Source: Polyangium sp. 6x1 (lineage in GTDB: Bacteria > Myxococcota_A > Polyangia > Polyangiales > Polyangiaceae). From it: a DNA stretch of 64,000 bases. Made by a program: the position numbers and the translations under genes. The DNA lies in the NCBI RefSeq assembly GCF_029946515.1, contig NZ_JARZHH010000033.1:1-64000 (forward strand), read 5' to 3'. Numbering within the stretch: the first letter of the stretch is position 1; the number at the start of each line of letters is the position of its first letter. This document shows, one piece after another, positions 45,633 through 54,024 of this stretch. The notes under the pieces are model-generated. The model did no database searches and was not told the origin of the DNA. It saw only the letters and a list, made by a program, of their open reading frames with translations.

Positions 45633-46784
45633 TCACTTGGCTCCTGGCGGAATGAGCGCCACCTTGAGGATCCCGTCCGTGCGGGCATTGAAGAGGCGAT
45701 ACATCTCGGCGGTCTCCTCCAGCGGGACGCGATGGGTGATGAGCGCCTTCGGGTCGATGCGCCCCGCTCGGATGTGCTCGACGAGGCGGGGCATGTAGCG
45801 CTTGACGTCGCATTGCCCCGTCTTGATCGTCAGGCCCTTGTTCATCGCCGTGCCCACGTCCACGAGGTTCCACGGCGGCCCGTAGACGCCGATGATCGAG
45901 ACCCGGCCGCCGCGCCGCACCGACTGGATCGACCAGTTCAGCGCCACGGGCGATCCGGCCTGGACGCGGAGGGTTTTGCCCAGGACGCCGTGCAAAAGCG
46001 ACCCTTTCGCTTCGAGGCCGACCGCCTCGATGCACACGTCCGGGCCTCGACCGTCCGTCATTTCCAGGAGCCGCGAGACGACGTCGGGATGCTCCTTGAA
46101 ATCGATGGTCTCCGCCTTGTTGTATTTCCGCGCGAACGCGAGGCGGTCCCAGACGGAATCGATGGCGATGACCCTGCGCGCGCCCTGAATCCATGCGCAC
46201 CGCTGCGTGAAGAGCCCGACGGGGCCGCAGCCGAAGACGGCCACGGTGTCCTCGGGCGTGATGTCGCCCATCTCCGCCGCCTGGTATGCGGTGGGGAGGA
46301 TATCCGAGAGAAACAGCACATCCTCTTCGGAGAGATCGTCCGGGATCTTCATCGGGCCGACGTCGGCGAACGGGACGCGCACGAGCTCCGCCTGTCCGCC
46401 CTGGTATCCGCCGGTCGTGTGGGAATATCCGAACACGCCGCCCACGACCTTCGTCAGCGGATTCGTGTTCTCGCAGAGCGAGGTCCGCTGGCGCTGGCAA
46501 AAGAAGCAGGTGCCGCAGGCGATGTTGAACGGCACGACGACGCGATCGCCGCGTTTCAGGCTTTGCACCGAGGGCCCGACCTCGTGGACGATGCCCGTGA
46601 ACTCGTGGCCGAAGATCGTGCCGACGCGTGTATCGGGCACGTAGCCGTTGTACAGGTGCAGGTCAGAGCCGCAGATCGTCGCGCGCGTCACCCCGAGGAC
46701 GATGTCGTTCGGATGTTCGATTTGCGGCTCGGGACTTTCCTCGACGCGGACCCGCCTGGGTCCATGGTACGTGAGTGCCAGCAT
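45633..46784 (-). CDS. Zinc-dependent alcohol dehydrogenase, threonine-dehydrogenase-like
   Basis: The 383-residue medium-chain dehydrogenase has the catalytic zinc site (Cys38 in TICGSDLH, GHEFTG) and the structural zinc site (CGTCFFCQRQRTSLC). The Rossmann motif is AVFGCGPVGLF, followed by AIDSVWDRLAFAR. An insert with GVFGYSHTTGGYQGGQAE is typical of the FDH/TDH-like branch, which includes glutathione-dependent formaldehyde dehydrogenases. The natural substrate and cofactor choice are not decided. Confidence 0.88.
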   Translation of the reverse strand: MLALTYHGPRRVRVEESPEPQIEHPNDIVLGVTRATICGSDLHLYNGYVPDTRVGTIFGHEFTGIVHEVGPSVQSLKRGDRVVVPFNIACGTCFFCQRQRTSLCENTNPLTKVVGGVFGYSHTTGGYQGGQAELVRVPFADVGPMKIPDDLSEEDVLFLSDILPTAYQAAEMGDITPEDTVAVFGCGPVGLFTQRCAWIQGARRVIAIDSVWDRLAFARKYNKAETIDFKEHPDVVSRLLEMTDGRGPDVCIEAVGLEAKGSLLHGVLGKTLRVQAGSPVALNWSIQSVRRGGRVSIIGVYGPPWNLVDVGTAMNKGLTIKTGQCDVKRYMPRLVEHIRAGRIDPKALITHRVPLEETAEMYRLFNARTDGILKVALIPPGAK

Positions 46785-46913
46785 GCGTGAACCCCCTCCC
46801 GAGGCTCACGAATGCAAGAGGCAGTCCGGCCGCCCGTGGACGAGCGCGATTTCGACGAGAATCGCGTCAGCCTGGAAATGCGGCCCGAGCGCGCGCTGAG
46901 CCCCGGCGCCGCG

Positions 46914-47588
46914 TCACTTCGCCGGCGGCGGCACGTCGAAGAAGAGCGACATGAAAAAGACCCGATCGTGGGTCCACCCCGAAGCATCCTCCCGGCTTCG
47001 GAGCATGAAGCCTGCGTCGAGGCGCGTCTGGGGCGAGAGCATGCGCGCGAGGCCGATCAGCGCTCGGTTCTGGTTCATGCCGAGCCCCGAGAGGTCCACG
47101 AGCACCTCGTCCCAGACGAACGGGAGCCATTTCGCGCCCTTCGGCGCGTAGTTGATCCGGAGCTGATTGCGATACCGATACCGCGTCTCCGTCTCGCGGA
47201 ACCGGGCCTCGAAGCGGTTGCGGTCGTTCCACGTGAAATCGCCGATCCGCCCGAAAAAGTTCGGCTCGAACTCGAAGCGCGCCTCCTGGGCGAACGCGCC
47301 CGTCGCCAGACGATCGGCGTAGATCGTCCCGTGCACCCCGACGAACAGAAAATCGCTCAGGTAAAACAGGGGGCCCGCCCGGAGGAACGACTGGTGCAGG
47401 CCGCCGCTTCGGCCGTTCAGCCGCGACTCGGCGTAGACGCGCAGATCGATGCGGGGGAACGTCGGCTTGTCCGCCCGGACGATCGGGACGCGGTTCTCCG
47501 CCCAGAGCCAGACTTCATAATCGGCATGCGCCTCGGACGCGAGGCTGAGCGCGAGGAGGGCGGTGGGGACGGCGAGGGCGCGCTTCAT
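46914..47588 (-). CDS. Secreted DUF2490-type beta-barrel protein
   Basis: The 224-residue protein starts at the ATG 47586-47588 with a signal peptide cleaved near SEAHADYEVW. The mature part is beta-rich with alternating aromatic strands (LHQSFLRAGPLFYLSDFLFVGVHGTIY; NQLRINYAPKGAKWLPFVWDEVLVDL) and ends in Phe-rich FFMSLFFDV, as expected for a small outer-membrane barrel. It resembles DUF2490 proteins. No function is known. Confidence 0.75.
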   Translation of the reverse strand: MKRALAVPTALLALSLASEAHADYEVWLWAENRVPIVRADKPTFPRIDLRVYAESRLNGRSGGLHQSFLRAGPLFYLSDFLFVGVHGTIYADRLATGAFAQEARFEFEPNFFGRIGDFTWNDRNRFEARFRETETRYRYRNQLRINYAPKGAKWLPFVWDEVLVDLSGLGMNQNRALIGLARMLSPQTRLDAGFMLRSREDASGWTHDRVFFMSLFFDVPPPAK

Positions 47589-47638
47589 GCCCGCAGTCGA
47601 GCCACAGGATTCGTTGGTGGTCAAGCGATCGGGCGCAC

Positions 47639-49765
47639 CTAACCCCGATCGAGCACCGCGGACGTGCTTTGCCAGCTCCCGATGTCGCGCGGCACGAGGT
47701 TCGCTCCGCCACCACGCGCGTCCATGACGCGCACCCCCTCGTGCGTGAACGTGATGCCGACGAGCGGCGGCGCCCCCGCGTCCTTTTCGTAGTACGTCCG
47801 CCACGCCGGCGACGTCGAGCCCGCTTGCCTCCGCATCACCGAGGACAACGTCACGAGCCACGGCAGGCCCACCGGATCGAGCGCCATCGCCACCGGCCGA
47901 TCCTTGGCCTCGACCTCCTCGGGGATCACCGCGCCGCGATCCAGGCCAAGGACAAAACCCTCGCCCGCGGCCCACGAGAGCCGCTCGCCGCTGCAGAGCG
48001 CCGCGAACAGCGCGGGTTTGTCCTGCACGCCCGTCGCGTACACCGTCGTCTGCCCGTCGTAGCTCGCGAACAGCGCGCGCCCGCGCGTGCCCTTCGCGTT
48101 CGCGCCCACGACGAGCATGCCGTACGGACCCGAGGAGAGCGCGATCACGTGGCCCGAGAGCGGCAGCGCGACGGGCGCGGACCACCCCTCGTCGTTCCAC
48201 ATCCAGAGCTCGGGCAAGCTGTCCTCGTCGCCCTCCACGGCGGCCGTGACGACGGCGAACGTCTGCCCGTCCCCGAGCGCGGCCTCGATCGGGCTCTCGC
48301 GAGGCGGCAACACGAGCGGCACGATCTGACCGGGCCGCACGAGGCGCACGTGCGAGGGGCCGACGAGCGCGAAGCCCGCGTGAGGACCCCGCACGACGAA
48401 CGTCGTCGCGGCGACGATCGGCGCGTCCTTGGGCCCGACGGGGATGGGCATCGCGCGCGGACCCCAGAGGTACATCAGCCGCCCGCCGAAGCGCGCGAGC
48501 GCGCGACCGTCGGGCTGAAACGCGACGTTGCCGGGCCGGAGCGGCGGCAGCATCACGCCTTTGATCTCGACGGGCTGAAGCTCGACGATCTCCGCGGTCG
48601 GCTCCAGCGTCACGACGGGCGTCGCGAGCGCTTGCGTCGTGCGGAACGCGGTCGTCGCGCGGTCCTCGCGCGCGGCGCGGGCCTTCCAGCGCGCGGCCGC
48701 CGCTTCGAGCAGCGGCAAGAGCGCGTCGGCGAACGCGCGCGCGGAATCGAAGCGCGAGGGCGCCTCACGCGGGGCGAGCGCGCGCGCGGACTCCTCGTTT
48801 CGCAAGGGCTCGGGCAACGCGGGCGAGGCGCCTTTGCCGAGCACGCGATCGAGCTCGGTGAGCGCCGCGCGATCGGCGGCGAAGCCCGGGTGCAAGCGCG
48901 GCGCGGTCACGAGCGAACGGCGCTCGCCCGTCACGAGAAAGCCGTTGTCCCAGGGCCCGCGGCACCAGTGCTCGCCTCCGAGGACGAACCACACGACGGC
49001 GGCGAGCGCGTGCACGTCGGTCCACGGGCCGATGAGCGGGTTCTTCTCGCCGGGGCGCGAGAGCCACTGCTCGGTGCCTGCGTACTCGCGCGTCAGCGCG
49101 GCGATCGTGTAGGTCGCGTCGGCGACGCGCGCGATGCCGCAGTCGGCGATCTTCGGCGTCTCGTCGCCGACGGGCCCGACGATGAGCACGTTGTCGGGCT
49201 TGAGATCGCGGTGGATGATCCCCTCGTCGTGCAGCGCGAGCACGCCCTCCACGATGCCGCGGCAGAGGCGCAGGGCGCGGATCGGATCACATCCGTCGGG
49301 CGCGCGCGTGATGCGATCGCCGAGCGACGATCCATCGGGCCCGCCGTCGACGTATTCGAGGGCGAGCCACGGCAGCTTCACGGTCCGCCCGCGCACGTCG
49401 ACGGGCGACTCGCCCATGCCGTAGAAGCCCACGACGAACTCGGTGGGCGGCGTGCGGTCCATGATGCGGCTCAGCGCCGTGGCCTCGCGCTGCGCGAGCT
49501 GACCGGCGAAGATCCCCTCTTGCATGAGGTCCGACACCATGGCCGGCTTCATGACCTTCACGGCGATGCGGGACGGACAGAGCGGCGAGAGCGCGCTCGA
49601 ACGCTTGGCCGGATCGACCTCGGCGAGGAACACGCTCGACATGCCGCCCACGCCGAGCAGCCTGGCGAGGCGCGCACCCGTGGGGCTGCCCCACGCGTCC
49701 GAGAGCGGGGGCGCGCCGCGCGCGAGGTCGCGGAGATCGACGTCTTGGGAGCGCAGGAGCGGCAT
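47639..49765 (-). CDS. Ser/Thr kinase with probable beta-propeller C-terminus
   Basis: The 708-residue protein starts at the ATG 49763-49765. The kinase domain (about 25-320) has GVGGMSSVF, IAVKVMKP, HRDLKPDN and ADCGIAR, where DFG is replaced by DCG. The activation segment contains YAGTEQW instead of the usual APE. The C-terminal half (about 370-700) has repeated blades such as GRALARFGGRLMYLWGP, ALGDGQTFAVVTA and ELWMWNDEGW, suggesting a propeller sensor. No membrane segment is evident, so it is probably cytoplasmic. Confidence 0.82.
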   Translation of the reverse strand: MPLLRSQDVDLRDLARGAPPLSDAWGSPTGARLARLLGVGGMSSVFLAEVDPAKRSSALSPLCPSRIAVKVMKPAMVSDLMQEGIFAGQLAQREATALSRIMDRTPPTEFVVGFYGMGESPVDVRGRTVKLPWLALEYVDGGPDGSSLGDRITRAPDGCDPIRALRLCRGIVEGVLALHDEGIIHRDLKPDNVLIVGPVGDETPKIADCGIARVADATYTIAALTREYAGTEQWLSRPGEKNPLIGPWTDVHALAAVVWFVLGGEHWCRGPWDNGFLVTGERRSLVTAPRLHPGFAADRAALTELDRVLGKGASPALPEPLRNEESARALAPREAPSRFDSARAFADALLPLLEAAAARWKARAAREDRATTAFRTTQALATPVVTLEPTAEIVELQPVEIKGVMLPPLRPGNVAFQPDGRALARFGGRLMYLWGPRAMPIPVGPKDAPIVAATTFVVRGPHAGFALVGPSHVRLVRPGQIVPLVLPPRESPIEAALGDGQTFAVVTAAVEGDEDSLPELWMWNDEGWSAPVALPLSGHVIALSSGPYGMLVVGANAKGTRGRALFASYDGQTTVYATGVQDKPALFAALCSGERLSWAAGEGFVLGLDRGAVIPEEVEAKDRPVAMALDPVGLPWLVTLSSVMRRQAGSTSPAWRTYYEKDAGAPPLVGITFTHEGVRVMDARGGGANLVPRDIGSWQSTSAVLDRG

Positions 49766-49850
49766 GCTCGGGGGCGATGGTAGGCGGGTGAGGCGGCGAG
49801 GTAAAGAGCGGGGAAGGGGGACGTCTTCGCACGCGCTCGTCCGGACGGGC

Positions 49851-50861
49851 TCATTTCTTCTTCGAGGCGGGCGGATCGATTCCGAGCAGACCGACGAATT
49901 CGTCGATCCGAAAATCGAGCTCGACGCCGCAAGGGAGGGGCACACGGCGGATGTGGTTTTCCTCCGCGATGTAGAGATGGTCTCCGAGCTGGTAGACGAG
50001 CAAGGCCGATGCGCTCCAATGGCCATGGCACCGGAACGAGACGCCGTTCGGCTCGTCCAGGAGCCCGCCGCTGCAGCGCTCGCACTGATCGGCGAAGACG
50101 CCCAGATCCACGGAGGGGCCGACGGTGGGCGGTAGGACGATTCTTACCTTCGTGGTGTCGCGGCAAAGCCTGTGGGGCAACCAATCGGTCTGCAGGCGGA
50201 GGTAGTCCGCGCCGGCCCTTTCATCGTCCTTGGGCAGCAGGACGCGCTGGACCACGGCCGGCACCTTCCGCCGGGGCGCCTTGGTTTTGCTGCAACGCTC
50301 GGACGGGCTGTCATCGAGGAATGCCCGCTGAAGCGGGGCGAGATCACGCTTGGGGATGTCCGTCTTCAGCTCCAGGCATTTGGTTTTCCGGCCGCCGCCC
50401 TCGGACCCTTTCCATTCGTGACCGTTGGTGGCGATGGCCAGATCCTTCCCGTCCGGCGTGACACGCAGATCGATCGTCTCGGGCTTTCCCTCTTTGCTGA
50501 GACAAACGATACGCACGTGCGTGGGTTCGGACGCCTCGGTCGAGCAGAGCTCCGGGACGGAGAACTCCGCGGCGAAGAAAGGGTCGGAGAAAGAGTGGTC
50601 CAGCGTGCCGATCACCAACGAGGGGCCGTGCCAGGGGTCGATGAAGGGCCGCGACGTGTACGAACCCTGAACGCCGATGTCCACGGTGACGGTCTCCAGA
50701 CACGTGTCGGAAAACCCCTCGATCCAGGCATGGGCCGGGATGCTCATCGGGGCCTCTTCCATCCTGCGGTAAGGGTGCTCGTGGATCAGAACGAGCGCAG
50801 CCGCGAGCACGACGATTGCGCCGATCATCGCCGCCCACGCCTCGCGCTTCTCCGTCATCAC
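49851..50861 (-). CDS. Membrane-anchored protein of unknown function
   Basis: The 336-residue protein has one N-terminal membrane helix (MIGAIVVLAAALVLI), then a periplasmic region. Seven Cys, among them CERCSGG, occur without a known pattern. I recognise no family. It lies 86 bp upstream of the kinase-propeller gene on the same strand and could be a partner. The start at MMTEKRE could be either Met; the choice does not affect topology. Confidence 0.65.
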   Translation of the reverse strand: MMTEKREAWAAMIGAIVVLAAALVLIHEHPYRRMEEAPMSIPAHAWIEGFSDTCLETVTVDIGVQGSYTSRPFIDPWHGPSLVIGTLDHSFSDPFFAAEFSVPELCSTEASEPTHVRIVCLSKEGKPETIDLRVTPDGKDLAIATNGHEWKGSEGGGRKTKCLELKTDIPKRDLAPLQRAFLDDSPSERCSKTKAPRRKVPAVVQRVLLPKDDERAGADYLRLQTDWLPHRLCRDTTKVRIVLPPTVGPSVDLGVFADQCERCSGGLLDEPNGVSFRCHGHWSASALLVYQLGDHLYIAEENHIRRVPLPCGVELDFRIDEFVGLLGIDPPASKKK

Positions 50862-51348
50862 GCCGCCGAACCTTTCTCTTGCGTATGAAGGCTAGGTGGG
50901 TGGAACGAAGAAGTAAAGCGCGGGGGATCGGGGAATTGTCCAATGCGGAGGCGGAAGCGGGAGCGCAAATGCGAACGCAAACGTGCGCATGATCCTCCCG
51001 GCGCTCGTCCGTCTCGAAGAACAGGGCACAGTGCTTGCTGGACATGCGAACCGCTGGAAGGGGCGCCGGTCCCGGAAGAACTCGAGCGGCTGCGCGATGC
51101 GGTGTGTGCGCGGAGGGGTCTGGAATCCGGTTGTAGATCCGGACGAGTTGTGAGATCCGTACTTTGTGGGCCTGGGTGGTGACGGGAGGTCCGGTCAGCG
51201 AGCCACGTTCGTGGGGCGTCTCCTCGCGGTCGCGGATGAAGGCGCGCTGGCTGCGGCGCGCACGGGAGTGGGGTGATGACGACCCGCCATGGGACGGCAG
51301 CGCCGCTCGACGACAAATTGCAGCGGACGGCCAAGGAGGAGCTTCACG
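50862..51348. other. Gene-free stretch with degenerate hexanucleotide repeat
   Basis: No convincing gene is seen in these 487 bp. Around 50945-50985 a degenerate 6-bp repeat of the form GCGGAA/GCGCAA/GCGAAC recurs about six times (GCGGAAGCGGGAGCGCAAAT and onward). The remainder is featureless apart from the AGGAGG ribosome site at about 51335-51340 before the GST gene. Confidence 0.5.
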
Positions 51349-52005
51349 ATGACCATTACCATCACCGCCTTTGAGCGGTCACCCGATGGCGGCAGGGGAC
51401 TGGCGCGTGATACGCGGGTTCGCTGGGCGCTTGAAGAAGTGGGCCTGCCTTACGAGGTTCGCTTTGTTTCGTTTCGCGCGATGAAGGAACCCGCGCATCT
51501 GGCGCTTCATCCTTTCGGCCAGATTCCGACGTATGAGGAAGGCGATCTCGCCCTGTTCGAGACGGGCGCGATCGTCTTCCATATTGCCCATCGCCATGCG
51601 GGCCTGCTGCCGGACGATGCCAACGCGCGGGCGCGCGCGATCACTTGGATGTTCGCCGCGCTCAACACGGTGGAGCCGCCGATCCTCGAGCTCGCAAACG
51701 CCAGACTCCTGGAGAGCGACAAGAGCTGGTTCGAGGAACGTCTGCCTCTGGTCGAGGATCGCGTCCGCAACCGGCTGAAACAACTTTCCGCTCGCCTGGG
51801 CGATGCCGAATGGCTCGACGGTGCATTCAGCGTGGGCGATCTGATGATGGTGTCGGTGCTGCTCAGGCTGAAACCCTCGGGCCTTCTGAACGAATTTCCG
51901 AACCTGGTCGCCTATGTCGCCCGCGGCGAAGCGCGGCCCGCCTACGAGCGGGCTTTCGACGCTCAATTGGCGGCTTACAGGGCAAGCCACCGACCGGCTG
52001 ATTGA
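51349..52005 (+). CDS. Glutathione S-transferase
   Basis: The 218-residue protein starts at ATG 51349 after AGGAGG. The N-terminal thioredoxin-like domain has RVRWALEEVGLPYEV and FGQIPTYEEGDLALFETGAIVFHIA (the ESxAI glutathione-binding site, here ETGAI). The C-terminal helical domain contains WLDGAFSVGDLMMVSVLLRL with the conserved N-capping Asp. It probably conjugates or reduces hydrophobic or peroxide substrates. Confidence 0.9.
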   Translation: MTITITAFERSPDGGRGLARDTRVRWALEEVGLPYEVRFVSFRAMKEPAHLALHPFGQIPTYEEGDLALFETGAIVFHIAHRHAGLLPDDANARARAITWMFAALNTVEPPILELANARLLESDKSWFEERLPLVEDRVRNRLKQLSARLGDAEWLDGAFSVGDLMMVSVLLRLKPSGLLNEFPNLVAYVARGEARPAYERAFDAQLAAYRASHRPAD

Positions 52006-52076
52006 GACCGGCCTGGGGGCAGAGCAAGATCGCGCGGGGCCGGTACACCTGGAGTTGGGCGGATGGGACACGCGTG

Positions 52077-52811
52077 ATGAAGACATCTACTCCGCCAGTT
52101 GATCTCGATCCGTTCTTGGAATGGGTTCGCGTCCGTAGCGAGCGCGCGTGGGCGGCGTGGCCTCAGCCGTCGCTGGAGACCTTCAAGCGCGCCCGCGTTG
52201 GCGGCTGTGCGTGGTGGCCAGGGACCCGCTGGCTGGGCGGGCTCACGGACGCTCAGATCGCCGCTGCCGAGCGGAAGTATGGTCTGCACTTTCCTGGGGA
52301 CTACCGGACCTTCCTGCGAAGCCTGCACGCGCCGGATCGCCACATGTTCCATGCCGGTTTCGCGGACGAAACCCTCGTCGAGGACGAGGCACCATCGTTC
52401 TTCAACTGGCTCGCGGATGACGAACAGATCGCGGACGCGATCGAGTGGCCGCTCGAAGGCTTGGTGTTTGATGTCCTGAACAACAGTCTGTGGCGCGATG
52501 CATGGGGCCCGCATCCTTCGGACGAAGCGGAGGCTCGGCATAGACTTGCCGATGTGCTCGGCCGGGCGCCTTGCCTCGTTCCCGTGGTGGGGCACCGTTA
52601 CTTGGTAGAGGCAGACACCCCGCGTGGATATCTTGTGCTCTCCGTCTACCAGTCAGACATCATCATCTACGCCCGGGATGTGCGGACCCTGCTCCTGGCC
52701 GAGTTGGCCGATTTGCTCGAAGTGCCCCATCCGCGCGGTGCTGGAAGCGTGACCGAAGCGGAATGGAAGGCAGCGAAGCGCATTCCTTTCTGGGGGGAGT
52801 TTGTCGAATGA
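52077..52811 (+). CDS. SUKH/SMI1-KNR4 family protein
   Basis: The 244-residue protein has the SUKH signature LTDAQIAAAERKYGLHFPGDYRTFLRSLH near residue 55, then an acidic strand-helix pattern and a long C-terminal part. Such proteins are frequently immunity proteins for polymorphic toxins, though some have regulatory roles. No toxin, RHS or contact-dependent gene is adjacent, so it is an orphan. The start at ATG 52077 is preferred over an earlier in-frame TTG. Confidence 0.75.
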   Translation: MKTSTPPVDLDPFLEWVRVRSERAWAAWPQPSLETFKRARVGGCAWWPGTRWLGGLTDAQIAAAERKYGLHFPGDYRTFLRSLHAPDRHMFHAGFADETLVEDEAPSFFNWLADDEQIADAIEWPLEGLVFDVLNNSLWRDAWGPHPSDEAEARHRLADVLGRAPCLVPVVGHRYLVEADTPRGYLVLSVYQSDIIIYARDVRTLLLAELADLLEVPHPRGAGSVTEAEWKAAKRIPFWGEFVE

Positions 52812-52934
52812 AGTCGCGCTCGCCGCCGAACAAGACGATGGGCCACGCTGTCGGCATGCGAGGTCCTGCGCTACGAGAAGACGAACATACCGCCCAACAA
52901 GCCGTTGCTGACCGACGGTCCGGGCCCCTCGTCG

Positions 52935-53741
52935 TCACACCGTGGGCGTGGCCCCTCCATCGATGCGAAAGGTCGTGCCCGTCATGAAGTCCGTCAGCGG
53001 ACTCGCGAGGAAACATACGGCCGCAGCGATATCGGCCGGCGTGCCGAGACGACCTACCGTTTGATGCACCATGTTCTTCAATACCCACGCGCGTCCTTCG
53101 GCGGGATCGGCCGAGCCTTGCTTGGCGGCGACCTCGCGGAACCACCCGTCGAGCGCGGGCGTCTCGATGAGCCCGGGCATGATGCCGTTCGACGTCACGC
53201 CGGTGCCGGCCAGGGCCTTCGACAAGCTCAGCGTGAAGTTGTTCAACGCCGCCTTCGATGCGCCGTACGGACCGAGCTGCGCATGAGGTGAGATCGCGTT
53301 GCGCGACGAGATCTGAATGACGCGGCCCCACCGCCGCTCCCGCATTCCCGGCACGAACGCCTGCACGAGCCGCACGGCAGGGAGCGTGTTGCTCTTGTAT
53401 TCGTCGAGCCATTCCTCGAACGGCGCGTCGAACCACGACGCGTGGGCCATGTTCGTCGAGCCGCCCGCGTTGTTGACCAGGATGTCGATGCCGCCAAAGG
53501 CGCGCTCGGCGGCGTCGATGACGCGGCTTTGCCCCTCGGCGGTCGACAGGTCACCGATGGCAACGGCGGCGCGCCCTCCCGCCGTGGTGATCTCGTTCGC
53601 GACGGCCGCTGCGCGTTCGGCATTGCGACCGTGCACGACGACCGCGACGCCCTCGCGTGCCAAAAATCGCGCCACCTCCGCGCCGATGCCCGAGGTCGAT
53701 CCGGTGACGAGCGCGCGCTTGTCTTTCAGGTGCAGGTCCAT
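52935..53741 (-). CDS. Short-chain dehydrogenase/reductase
   Basis: The 268-residue protein starts at the ATG 53739-53741 with a GGGAGG site. It has the classical SDR features: TGSTSGIG (cofactor), NNAGG, SSRNAIS with catalytic Ser, YGASKA (Tyr-x3-Lys) and PGLIETPALDG. The charged residue after the Gly-rich motif (HGRNAE) fits NADP(H). The substrate is unknown. An AraC-type remnant lies just upstream, which suggests the original regulator was lost. Confidence 0.88.
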   Translation of the reverse strand: MDLHLKDKRALVTGSTSGIGAEVARFLAREGVAVVVHGRNAERAAAVANEITTAGGRAAVAIGDLSTAEGQSRVIDAAERAFGGIDILVNNAGGSTNMAHASWFDAPFEEWLDEYKSNTLPAVRLVQAFVPGMRERRWGRVIQISSRNAISPHAQLGPYGASKAALNNFTLSLSKALAGTGVTSNGIMPGLIETPALDGWFREVAAKQGSADPAEGRAWVLKNMVHQTVGRLGTPADIAAAVCFLASPLTDFMTGTTFRIDGGATPTV

Positions 53742-53833
53742 GATGTCCTCCCTATGCGCCAAGCATCGTGCGCAAAGCGCCCGCCCGCAAACCCGATCGC
53801 GCCACAAATGAATCGAATCACGCCAATGTCTCG

Positions 53834-53980
53834 GGTCGTCCCCTCCCAGGCGCGGAACGCCCGCGTGAAGGAGTCGATCTCGTCGAAGCCGAGCAGGAAG
53901 GCCGCCTGCACCTCGCCCGGGAGCACCTGAAGACGCTCGCGCTCGCCTGACGCCCGCTTCCACTCCCGCTGCGTGGCCAT
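53834..53980 (-). pseudogene. AraC-family regulator C-terminal fragment
   Basis: An open frame of about 49 codons encodes EVQAAFLLGFDEIDSFTRAFRAWEGTT, the second helix-turn-helix of an AraC-type regulator (compare LGFxxxSxFxRAFKRWTGxTP). The rest of the protein, including the first HTH half and the sensor domain, is absent, and the reading frame degenerates after EGTT. It is a truncated remnant upstream of the SDR gene. Confidence 0.65.
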
Positions 53981-54024
53981 GCCCCACCGATTGACGTCCT
54001 CCGGTGCCGCGCAAGAGTGCGCGC

